From Nemertoderma westbladi (taxonomy: Eukaryota; Xenacoelomorpha; Nemertodermatida; Nemertodermatidae): a DNA stretch of 64,000 bases. Position numbers and translations under genes: made by a program. Positions 36,852-46,989 of this stretch are shown piece after piece. The DNA lies in contig JAUCBJ010004708.1 in NCBI GenBank assembly GCA_032718475.1, forward strand, positions 1 to 64,000, in the 5' to 3' direction. Position 1 is the stretch's first letter; every line of letters starts with the position of its first letter. The notes below the pieces were generated by a model. It was not told where the DNA came from, did no database searches, and saw nothing but the letters and a program-made list of their open reading frames with translations.

Positions 36852-37024
36852 CTGAATGAGAAGGTGTTGTGTTATCATGATGTATGTGATATACAATGTT
36901 TGTGTTGATAGTATCACTGTTGGTGCCGTTGTTATAAGAGTCGTTATCTCGTGCACTCTGCCACAGATGGTGCCTCCAAGGTGCAGATTTAGAGTCGTCA
37001 ACATTCAATGCAGGTTCAGCTGGT
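36852..37024 (-). CDS. gl: Glass homologue, exon 2
   Basis: The acceptor is atatattgtag and the donor is TCAG before gtaagg. 173 nt, from phase 2 to phase 1, residues 61-118. It encodes PAEPALNVDDSKSAPWRHHL, then an Asn/Thr/His-rich stretch. The APWRHHLWQ part looks constrained and may be an N-terminal conserved motif of Glass proteins; I cannot confirm this without alignment. It joins exon 1 by AG plus A (Arg61), and exon 3 by G plus TT (Val119). Confidence 0.85.
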
Positions 37025-37203
37025 CTACAATATATGAACAGTACTGCATGTACCGTATAATTAACTTAGCAGAAACTGCAGTTATAAATGTGTAATAGGC
37101 CACAAATAGGCGACTGTCAAAGATTTCATCCATTTAGTTCATCCGGAATTGGTCTGGCGCTTTATTATTTATAAAAGTAAAATAGGTATAGTTACTTTAT
37201 TTT

Positions 37204-37780
37204 ACTAGAAAGCCAGCAAGCTGGCTTTAAACGAACCTGCCACTCAAACCAGTACCCTGAGTGAGCGAAAATGAAAACACGAAAATTGCCATCAATTCAA
37301 CGATAGAAACACCAGCTGCTGGTACTCATGAGGGCCTAGTAAGCTACTACTATTTATTGAATGGATAGGCCCAAACTGCGGAGAAGTAGGCCTATATTAC
37401 TTACTAAATTTATTACTCTCTCACTCTATCCCAGACAGTAATCAAATATCAACTGTTAGTTTGTATAATGTATCACTCATAATACTGTAGTAATCATAAT
37501 AACAATATCAAAATCAGTTTAATTATTTTATATTATTTAATTTCCGTGTATGGTTTAAATTTCCCGCCCTCTTCGCTTATTTGTTAATATAAACCGCGTT
37601 CGGTTGTCTGAAAAAAAAAATAATGTATTACCCCGCCAGCTGAATAGCTCTTCCCAGTGAATCCTATGGGAATATCTCAAATGTTTTATAGGTTGATGAT
37701 AATGAATGAGGAGGGACCCAACTAACACTACGTTTGTCTATGGACGGCCTCCTTACAGCCAGCTTGCTGGCTTTTCTAGT
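37204..37780. mobile_element. TIR element (577 bp) in glass intron 1
   Basis: Inverted ends actagaaagccagcaagctg (37204) and cagcttgctggcttttctagt (up to 37780) match over about 23 bp with one inserted base. The end motif itself contains a small palindrome (agccagcaagctggct). No transposase. A second inverted pair, aacgaacctgcc at 37230 and ggcaggttcgtt at 38210, may mark another, overlapping element. Confidence 0.65.
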
Positions 37781-38345
37781 TGAATCATATTTCTGCAACC
37801 AATAATTTACTCTTTTAGACGAATTAGTGCGTTTTTTGCCGGAATAACAAATTTTGGCGACGTTCTGTGCGAGATTGGCGATATTTGAAAAGATTCTGAG
37901 GCTCAAATATGTTGCTCAGATGACTGAATATCTCAAATAAAAAGTTGGTACCTACTCGACGAGTTGAAATCGGTGAAATTTGACTTTAAATTTTCAAAAC
38001 CGCTATTTTTCAGTGACCCCGTAATCGAAACGCTAAGAAAAACATACAGTCTTGTGCGCAACCAAAATTTATGTAGAGTTTGTTATTAAAATTTTTGCGT
38101 ACCTGCTTGAGTTTTTGAGATATTGGATGGTTATACACACACATATACATAACCACATCGTGTTTTTGAACGGCTCAACTCTTGACAAGAACTACCCTGG
38201 CCTATTAATAGGCAGGTTCGTTATTACTTAATAATGATAATAACGTTAATAAATATTCTCATTATATTGAGTACCGGTCAGCCGGTACCGCAGTGTGCTG
38301 GAAAATATTTAGTGTTCGACTGTTCGTGGGGCTTAGATCACTTAC

Positions 38346-38527
38346 CTGGAATAATTGTCCATGCCGTATAAATGACACATATTGCCCAGACTGCGTTCGT
38401 ATGGCAGACCTCCTCTCCCCAGGTCATAGTCCAAACCGTACTGGTTGTCATAGTAATTGTTGGTTGACGAGTAGCGACCGGGATAAACACTGTTCGTCTT
38501 CAGGGAATACATTTGTTGAAAGTCCAT
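38346..38527 (-). CDS. gl: Glass homologue, exon 1 (start codon)
   Basis: ATG at 38525-38527, read on -. An in-frame TAG lies 12-14 bases upstream, so this is the first possible Met in frame. 182 nt, ending TCCAG before gtaagt, phase 2. It encodes MDFQQMYSLKT and then a Tyr/Gly-rich segment (RYSSTNNYYDNQYGLDYDLG, LCHLYG-like end), likely disordered. The stretch ttattacctag 12 bases before the ATG is a good splice acceptor, so one or more non-coding 5' exons probably lie at higher coordinates. With exons 2-6 it gives a complete 395-residue protein of 1,188 coding bases. Confidence 0.85.
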
Positions 38528-38834
38528 AGCTCGAGATGGCTAGGTAATAAACAATCCTATATAAGATAATTAATGATAAATTTCTAACAATTAATTGAAT
38601 ATAAATTTTCATACAAATAAGTTAAAAATTTATTCTTAATAAACTTTTAGAACGAGTGTACTGAGCACTGGTTTTATTTTCTTAGTCCCACTGATATCAA
38701 GTCTACAGTGCAGCCAAGAAACATACTGTATTTATGATTGGGTTAGTTAGTGTATCTTCTTACGACCAAGTCCGTCATGTTTATATGAATGTATTTACTT
38801 TGTCATTAAGTATTTAAATTTTATCATTAATCCT

Positions 38835-41375
38835 GGGAGACTTTAATGCAAGTCTGCATCAATCACCTACATCGCCCTGGGTCTATAGCAATAGTGTTAA
38901 CCGAAATTCCGCCCATCTTCAGGATTTTATCTCTGGAAATGGATTGTCTTCGGCTGGAACCCAGTTCAAGAAGCGAACTGGAAAGCTATGGACTCATAGT
39001 GGACCCAGTGGTCACAAGTCCCAGATAGACCATATTCTGTTTCGTAGGAAATACAGGAGCTCTATACAAGACTGTAATGCATTAACACTTCGACCCTTCT
39101 CCAGTGATCAACGCCTTATTGTGGCCAAGGTAAGACTTAGTCTGCGTGCTAGCAGAACAACGAAATCTGCCTTGCCGCGGCATGACTGGTCCTCTCTGTT
39201 GCAACAGCCAAGTGTGAGATCCAGCTTCACACTACAACTGAGCAACAGGTATGAGGTTCTTGCCTCTGAGGCGGCAGATCACTGTGAGGGCTATACTGCC
39301 TTCACAGAAGCAGTTAAGTTAGCAGCTGCAGATACAGTTCCTGTATACCCTCGAAACAGGAAAAGGGCCCCCTGGACTGACAACAAAATTCAGAAGTGCC
39401 GAAATGACCTTTATAAGGCGCAGAAAGAGTCCCGACTCAAACAGACTACAGCGGCCAAGAATGCAGTTAAGGCTGCATCTAGGTCCCTGAATAGGCAGTA
39501 CTCTGTTAATCTACAGGAGCTAATAAAACAACAGGTTGATGCCATCAATGATGTTGACGACAGCAGGCAATCAACCCAGGTATGGAAATCGATCAACTTA
39601 CTTACTGGTCGGAAAAGCCAACCAACCACCAAGGTTAAGGCTGAATCACCAGCCGATCGCCTCAATGGTTGGAAGGACCACTTTGAAAAGCTCCTCAATA
39701 ATGACAGTGTATTGCCTGATAACTTTATAGAAGTAGAAGTATCTGAGTCTGTACTCCCAGATATTCCCATTGGCGATATCTCCTTTGCAGTAGTGAAGGC
39801 TGCAGCAAAGACCATTAAGACCAATCGTGCCAGTGGAGTAGATGGTGTTCCCCCTGAGGTCTTTAAAATACCTGAGTGTTTAAAGCTCATCTATACCATC
39901 ATAGTAGACATGTACCGAATAACAAGGGTCCCAAAAGAAATGAAAACAAATAAGTTGGTGCCAGTTCCCAAGAAGGGCAACCTAACACTCTATGGTTATT
40001 TTCGGGGAATCTCATTGATCTCGATTGCTGCAAAGCTATACAATATAATTATATTAAATCGCATCAGGGATCCCATTAAGAGACTGCTCCGTGGAAATCA
40101 GAATGGGTTCCGTAAAGGTCGTGGGACCATGGAGCCCATTTTGGCACTTAGACGGATAATTGAAGAGTTATCAAAAAAGAAAGACAGGCATCTGGCTGTT
40201 ATCTTTGTAGACTTCTTCTAGGCCTTTGATTCAGTCTCTCGCTCACGCATGTTCAGCATACTTTCATTATATGGAATTCCTGATGAAATTATTGCAGCAA
40301 TCAGATCAGTATACGATGGTTCGACAACATTTGTGTCTACTGTTGACGGTGACACAGAACCATTTGAAGTGTTATGGGGCGTCCTCCAGGGAGACACACT
40401 TGCACCATTCTTGTTCATAATTGTGGTTGACTATGTTCTACGCATGTCCTTAGATCATCATAATGATGATGGGGTGATGATAACTCAACCTACTGGCTGG
40501 CACCAGAAGTCGATGAAATCCTGCCAAGTACCTAACTGATCTAGACTTTGCTGATGACTTAGGAGTACTCTCAGAATCACTAGAGGGAGTCCAACGGCTC
40601 CTCAGCTCATTAGAACATGCTGCTTCTAGTGTTGGTCTTTTTATTAACTCCAGAAAGACCAAATTTTGACAGTTAACTTTGAAAGTTATCAGCAAGTCTC
40701 TGATCGGATGAGCATAAGCTCAAAGGATGGTATGCTTGAGCATGTGGACGACTTCTGTTACCTGGGATCATGGATCCGGAAGTCAGGTGAGGACCTTCGA
40801 ATACGTAAGGGAAAGGCATGGGCAGCCTTGAATAGGCTTTCCAGGATTTGGAAGTCACCGAGAATTAATCGGAAACTTAAGGTCCGATTATTTAGAGCAG
40901 CAATAGTTCCAGTACTCCTCTATGGGAGTTCATGCTGGGCTCTAACTGCTGTGGACACCAAATCTCTGGATGGCACATTCACAAGAATGCTATGCCGGGT
41001 TCATTGTGTCAAGTACAATGCACACATCTCCAACCAGACACTATATAACATTGGATGTTTCTCATTGGTTCCCCCAAGCTTGACACTAGAACAAAATCGC
41101 CTCCGCTTTGCATGACATTGCTTTCGCCGTGAGGACCAGCCAGTGCATAATCTTGTACTTTGGCAGCCTCATGGAGTGAATAAGCATGGTGGACAGCCCA
41201 TGACTTTCTTGAGACGCATCTTAAAGGACACTGGCCTTGAAGATGCGGATGATCTAGCAAATGTCATGGGTGATAGGGAGTTGTGGCGGCGCAATTTTGT
41301 CGACAAGCCGGCACAGCATTCTTAAAAATGCAGCTGCAATGCAGCATGCCGATCATAGTAGTTGTAGTAATAGTA
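38835..41375 (+). pseudogene. LINE family A, copy 3 (5'-truncated)
   Basis: It starts within the endonuclease (cctgggagactttaatgc, the GDFNA motif) and runs to the 3' tail with tag/gta units. A 425-codon frame (38944-40221) spans endonuclease end, linker and RT fingers, and shows the uninterrupted junction KTNRASGVDGVPPEVFK. It ends at a nonsense codon replacing Lys in motif A (FVDFF-stop-AFDS). Further frameshifts occur near 40490-40540 and 40665, and a Gly-to-stop change near 41115. A dead copy lying upstream of glass exon 1, opposite in strand to glass. Confidence 0.9.
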
Positions 41376-42773
41376 TTTACAAATATAAAACATTCTGGAA
41401 CTTCCGAATAATTTTCAAGCACGAAATCATTTTATTGCAGTTCGCCCGCTGTTTACTAATCCTTTGGATTAGGCCTAATACAAAGTTGGTTAATATTAAC
41501 TAGAAGAAAGAAAATTATAGAGAGGGAGATTATGATATTTATAATTATATTAATTGCATGGATGTCGACTAGTTTTTTAGTACCAGTATTATTGGTACTG
41601 TGAATAGAGAGTACCATGTATTGTAATAGTGGTGGGAAATTTGAACAACTAAACAACTGAACAGTTTATTGCTGACACTGACAGACTGTTGACAAACTAG
41701 GCCTAACCATCTTCTAAACTGTAAACAGTTCAGCAGTTGAAGCATAGGCTTAGTGCAGTATGCCTACTGCAATACAGCAATATACAATAGTCCTAAAGTT
41801 AAGTAATTACAGAATTATGGTAATTATACCGGTAAGTTTGGTAAGGTCGTGCATTAGCCAGTTAGCTGCTCTTTCCTTTCACAGTTCTGCAACAGTCCAC
41901 AGTCTGACAGTTGTTTTTTGTTAGTAGTGTCTGCTTCCTGCTGCAGTGCAGCAGTGCTGCCTAGCCTATCGCATGTGTTGTGTATTGCTGTATTGTGTCT
42001 GTATGTATATTCCTATCCAGGCCAGCTACTGACTGACTGAGCTATCAGCTTACAGCCTATTGCAGTAGGCCTATTGCTGTATTGTCAGATTGTGCTGTGG
42101 TTTGTTGGCAATTCTGATCAAAGTAATGTACACCTGTACACGGAGTGACGGAAAGATAGAACGGTACATATCTGCCTATAGGCCAACCAGCCAACATCAA
42201 ACTGTCAGACGGCCAAAACCTGAAAACAGGAAAATGAACTCTTCTGAGACCGAGAGGCTACAGGCAGACTGGCAGACAGGTTGCAGGTGGGCCTAGTGCA
42301 GTAGTGCCTACTGCAGGACTGGCCTAGCAGCCTAGCTGCCTAGTGCAGTAGCTGAGTAGTGCCCAGCACCTACCACCTACTGACTGACTGACCTAGTCTG
42401 CTAGTCCTAGAGTGAATAACCAAACACCAAATCTGAAATCTTAAAATAATTGTCCTTTAACAGTTTAAATTTAACATGACTGACAGCATGATGTACAATA
42501 TACGAATATACCTATCGATCTGTCGATAGGCTATCCAGCGACCAGCTTCGCAATATAATTGTATATAGGTAGGCCCTACCAGCAACCGGTACTGAAACTG
42601 AAGTACTGAGGTTGATGTCAGACTGTCAGATGTAGTCCTGTCTCATTTGTCAGTGTTTACTGTCTATGCAGTATTCTTTCTCATTTCTTGCTTCATTTCC
42701 GTGTTAAAGAATTGGGAATTGGGTAGGGCATAGTATCGCTGCATCATATCCCCTATCCGCCGATTATCATATC
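41376..42773 (+). other. Upstream region of MCM10
   Basis: No gene seen. From about 41880 to 42420 the sequence is built of short recurring words (cctagtgcagtag, gcctactgca, ctgactgactga), i.e. cryptically simple sequence. It must contain the MCM10 5' untranslated region and promoter, but no TATA box at a convincing distance was recognised. Confidence 0.45.
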
Positions 42774-45083
42774 ATGTCGGATCACTCCGATTTCCCGAAG
42801 GAATATGATGAGGGCGGTTTCAGTGAATCCGATTCTGAGTTTCTCTGTGAAGATTCAAAAAACGACGAAATTAACGCCTCAACCGAAGGGGAATGTAATG
42901 GCCCTGGTAGTTTATTCTCATGTCCAGATTTAATAACGTCGACGCCACGATTAGCAAAATTTAATAGCAGTGGAAATATAGGTGATGGTGACAGCAGCGG
43001 CGATGCAGGGAAGATGGGGAGAGAAAGTGAAACAATAGCTTTAGCTGAAACTCTAGTTGAAGAAAGCCTACATATGTCAGATGTTTGGGGTGAAGATGAT
43101 GACCTTATAGATTTACTGTTGGGATCCGAAACCGTTGACTGTGTTGAATCTGGAAGCCATAATAAGAGTGATGGCGGTGGAACACTAATTGGCAATAGGC
43201 CTAGTCTTGTTAATCGCGCCAATGCGTCTGAACCAGCAGTGTCTGGGGCAGGGGGGACGACAAGTAGCTGTTCCACTTCCACAGCCACCAGTCGGGCCTC
43301 TAATAAAACAGCTACATCTCGTATCCGCCTTCCACCAGGTTCTAAATGTACGAACCACGTCGTCGAACTCCGTTCCAGAATCAAAATTAAGAATCCACCT
43401 GCGGTCGATCTGTCTGAAGTCGACCGGAAACTGGGAGGAACTTCCTTCGTCGCTTTAAATAAAATCAACAATAAAAGTAAATTAGATTCGGATTGGGTTA
43501 CTTTTTGTGTGCTGATCGGTAAAGTCACTAAGGTTAGCAGTCAGGGGAAGAATTACAGTGTCTGGAAACTGTCAGACTTACAGCACCTGGACAGGATGGT
43601 GTCTTTGTTCCTGTTCGGGGAGTCCCACAAGACCCACTGGAGGGAGCAACCTGGTACCGTTCTGGGGATACTGACAGCCAAGGTGTTGGCTCCTAAGGGT
43701 TCCTCGCGAGAGATCGGTATAACTGTGGACCAGCCGGGGAAGCTGCTCCGCCTGGGTGTGTCGGCGGACTTCGGTGTCTGTCTCGGCGTCCGCACCGGCG
43801 GTGAGCGCTGCTCGGCCGCGGTGAACCGCTCGCTCAGCGACTACTGCGTGTACCACGTGGGCGCGGCGCACAAGCGGTCGACGAGTCGGCGGATGGAACT
43901 CTGCCAGGCCGGTTACGGCCAACCGGAGGCCTATAAATCCCCGAGGAGCAGCCGAGGGGATTCCGGCGAGTTTCTCCACCACGGGGAGATTTATTCCGGG
44001 CAGAAACCCGCGAAAATCGAGAAGAAATCTCGACGTCACGCCGATTCTGAAAGGAATTCGGCGGCGCAAAGCGAAGAAAATCGGCGCGCCGCTGCAGCGC
44101 GACGTCCCGCGCAGCTCATCGGCGCGACGCCGGCGTTGCAACGGCTGGTTAGCGGCTCGTCGGTCGGCGGGAGAAACTTCCAACTCCATTTGAGTCGCGG
44201 TGCGGATGGAGACGCCGCCCCTAGGGTCTCCTCCACCAAGGCCGCGCAGGGGCTGCTCCACGCCAATAGGGTGGAGGTTGAGTCTCTCCAGCGGGTTAAA
44301 TCGTCGCAATCCAGTGGGTCAACCCATCGGGTTAACTCTTCGCCCTCCGGTCGGTTAACCCAGCGGGTTAGTTGCCCTCAACTTGGTCGAGGGTGGAACT
44401 CCCACCCGGTTTCCGTTTGCCCGATGGAAAAGAGACTAAGTAGTAACAAGAGGAAAGCCATCGAGATGCTCCGATCTTCTTGGGGGGTTTTAGAGAAACT
44501 CGACCCCAACGAGTCGAAGCGATGTAAGTCGGAGCGGTCGGCACCGATTAGTATCGGGTCTGTAGACCCCGGGGTCGTATCGGCGGCAACCAGCCCCGAC
44601 GAAACCCGAACTATTCGATTCGGTGACGAGGAATTCGTCGTCGGTTCAGAGGAACTCGATAAATTCTTCCGGAAGAAGAGTTTCCAGCGGGAGGCGACCG
44701 CTGAGGAAGCCGCCTCCCAAGAGGAATACTTCAACGAGTTGGAACGACGCGAGAAACACGGCGAGTATCTGAGTTCCCTCACGGAGATCCGTTGTCGTTC
44801 GGTTCATTGCGTCCAGTGCAAGTCGACCTCCGGGTACCCCAACCCGCTCTGTAAACTACAGAATCACAAACTCGTGTGGAAGGATAACTCGTTGAAGCGA
44901 TTCTATAAGTGTAAGAACTGCTCGCAGCGGGTCGCTACGTTCGCGAGATACCCTGAGGATCCATGCGGCGGCTGTAAGAATCGCGACTTTATTAAAACTG
45001 GGATGATTGCGGAACGGAAAGGTCCCGTTCTGGAGAACGAAAAGTTCCTTCTTAGAGGAGAAGAACAGCCCTGGTGTAAATAA
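42774..45083 (+). CDS. MCM10: MCM10, DNA replication initiation factor (single exon)
   Basis: 769 residues, no introns. MCM10 binds the Mcm2-7 helicase and DNA and helps activate the CMG helicase in the nucleus. The N-terminal 190 residues are acidic, Ser/Gly-rich and low in complexity. An OB-fold domain lies at about 195-330 (SDWVTFCVLIGKVTK, VSLFLFGE, GTVLGILTAKVLAP, ITVDQPGKLLRLG). A CCCH zinc finger follows: Cys336, Cys346, Cys358 and His361. Residues 365-660 are a charged linker. The C-terminal domain (about 670-769) has paired zinc motifs (CVQCKSTSG, YKCKNCSQRV, CGGCKNRDF) and the family's closing block GPVLENEKFLLRGEEQPW. Length is near the usual 700-900. Composition shifts from AT-rich to strongly GC-rich after about residue 240. 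Intronless structure suggests a retrogene or intron loss. The first Met fits. Confidence 0.96.
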   Translation: MSDHSDFPKEYDEGGFSESDSEFLCEDSKNDEINASTEGECNGPGSLFSCPDLITSTPRLAKFNSSGNIGDGDSSGDAGKMGRESETIALAETLVEESLHMSDVWGEDDDLIDLLLGSETVDCVESGSHNKSDGGGTLIGNRPSLVNRANASEPAVSGAGGTTSSCSTSTATSRASNKTATSRIRLPPGSKCTNHVVELRSRIKIKNPPAVDLSEVDRKLGGTSFVALNKINNKSKLDSDWVTFCVLIGKVTKVSSQGKNYSVWKLSDLQHLDRMVSLFLFGESHKTHWREQPGTVLGILTAKVLAPKGSSREIGITVDQPGKLLRLGVSADFGVCLGVRTGGERCSAAVNRSLSDYCVYHVGAAHKRSTSRRMELCQAGYGQPEAYKSPRSSRGDSGEFLHHGEIYSGQKPAKIEKKSRRHADSERNSAAQSEENRRAAAARRPAQLIGATPALQRLVSGSSVGGRNFQLHLSRGADGDAAPRVSSTKAAQGLLHANRVEVESLQRVKSSQSSGSTHRVNSSPSGRLTQRVSCPQLGRGWNSHPVSVCPMEKRLSSNKRKAIEMLRSSWGVLEKLDPNESKRCKSERSAPISIGSVDPGVVSAATSPDETRTIRFGDEEFVVGSEELDKFFRKKSFQREATAEEAASQEEYFNELERREKHGEYLSSLTEIRCRSVHCVQCKSTSGYPNPLCKLQNHKLVWKDNSLKRFYKCKNCSQRVATFARYPEDPCGGCKNRDFIKTGMIAERKGPVLENEKFLLRGEEQPWCK

Positions 45084-45084
45084 A
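45079..45084 (+). terminator. AATAAA overlapping the MCM10 stop codon
   Basis: The hexamer spans the last codon and stop (tgtaaataaag). If used, the 3' UTR would be only about 20 bases; the next AATAAA, at 45341-45346, is the more ordinary candidate. Confidence 0.3.
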
Positions 45085-45340
45085 GTTCATTAGCATCATT
45101 ATTATCATGCATCTGTTTTATAAACTATAATTTTGGAACTATTTCGACTATTTCAACATCGTTTTTACTATTTAAGTTGACGTCGCAGGCCATTTATTAA
45201 TGGTTAACTATTTTTAATGAGAACTCGTGTATAATTATTGTAAATAACTCAAAAAATCCAACTGCATATTATATTTTAAATGGAATATTATTTTGTTACT
45301 ATGCCAACGTATTACCGTTCTGATCCTAAGGATCCAAAGT

Positions 45341-45346
45341 AATAAA
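45341..45346 (+). terminator. Candidate polyadenylation signal of MCM10
   Basis: AATAAA about 260 bases after the stop, giving a 3' UTR of usual size. Confidence 0.4.
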
Positions 45347-46985
45347 CAACTTAGAAACAAATTTGACTTCTGGAACAATTCTTGAGATTCCCCATTGCCC
45401 TAGAGGGGGGGGAACCAAGGTTAAGTGTAGAGTTGACACAGAGACTTGTCACTGATCTCGCTGGATTCTCCGAGCAATTTTTTAGTCTCTGGATAGGTTC
45501 CCGTGTATTGAAAACATACCTTTTACCCAGGGATCAGTGATTTTTCAAATTAAAAATAGATGCTATACATACAGTACGACATAAATTAAAATGAAGATTT
45601 TTATTCACAATATTTTTTTACTATATAAATAATTGCTTTAACTTTTAACTATAATGTATCTATACTATTTAATATAAGTAAAGTTTAAGTAGGAGTAGTA
45701 AGTACAGGCCTAGTCATGGAATACTAAATATAGATTATCTATATTTAGTATTCCATGGCCTAGTCTAAATTTTTTATCTCTATTTTTCGCCATTGCTGTC
45801 TCCATGGGTTACAATCAGGTATATTTTGGATAACACACTGTTAGAAAAGCGAGCGGAGACTTTGCGAAAGCAACTTTGTAAAAAAAGTTCATAAAAATTT
45901 CACGTCTTTTGTAAAAGTTAATCCTGCAGCTTACAGAATGACTGCCCAAATCGTGATATGGTTTTCGTATGGGAATTAGTAGGCCTACACTTTCTTATAA
46001 GACTCTCGTGCTGCGCGAAGGCACCACAACGTGTTAGGGGGGGGGGGGGGGGGTAGCACCCCCGAATTGAATCTCACATTTTGGTGTCTCTGGACCCTAA
46101 AATTGGGTGAAAATTATTTTTTGTAGGGGGCCTACTACTAAACATCGTCTGGGTTGTTTAAGAATAGCCCATCCAAATATATTTAAAATTGGCCCAAAAA
46201 TGGCTCCGTAATTACCAAAAGTGCCATTTTGCGCCAAAGGCTATTTCTCCTTGCAATATAAGTCCAGAATATCCCTGCATCCAATTCTTCTGAATGTTTT
46301 TCGCTTAAAATGGATTGGGTCCAAACGTCCAAAACAGGGCTAGCTATTTTGGGCCTTTTTGGTCTAAACAAACAGGTTTAGGGGCATGTTCAGCCAAAAA
46401 AAGAAGAATTTATTATGGGCACAGGTGTTCTAAACAAGTGTACCAAATTTAATCACATCAATTAATATAGCCTCTTTCTTGAAAAAGAGTGATTCTGAGA
46501 TATGGGTGTTTAGAGTTTAAGGAAGAATTCAAACATTCCCGCTATTTTAGATATTACTTTTTTCTCTGTTCATTAATAACTTTATAGAAAATGAATGAAA
46601 TTCAACTAAATTTTTCATCCTTGCTAAAAATGTAACTAATAAAACAACTTTTTATTTATAAATGTTATTCATATGTATCGTGAGAGACTTTTTTATGAAG
46701 AGGGACTTATTTAATTGTATAATATCGTGCTGCTCGAAGGCTTGTCGAAGGTCAGACTAGCACTTAAATTTTTTTTTGTGTTATTGTGCATTTTAAAAAT
46801 ATCAATTTTATTTGATTAAATCAATGATATGTATGTATGATAGGATTAAAGTTTACTAAAACAAATAAAACGTGTATAAAATGGCATACGTATTGCACTA
46901 ATTTACTAAATAATTAATTACCCACCACCAGCTGACGTTACCATAACAACAAACATAAACAATAACAATACACATAAAAAAGAAG
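45347..46985. other. Intergenic stretch without recognised genes
   Basis: AT-rich. It holds a hairpin (45715-45757), a G tract at about 46035-46053, and nothing else I can name. Confidence 0.5.
45715..45757. repeat. Perfect hairpin, 21-bp stem, 1-nt loop
   Basis: The left arm starts catggaatactaaatatag and the right arm is its exact reverse complement, with a single T between. Direct repeats ggcctagtc lie just outside. Such a perfect palindrome suggests a recent event or a small foldback insertion. Confidence 0.9.
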
Positions 46986-46989
46986 GGCA

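Noticed and set aside
42782-44309. Long - strand frames of 248 and 243 codons opposite MCM10
   Set aside because: Shadows of the GC-rich MCM10 coding strand; no domain or codon logic of their own.
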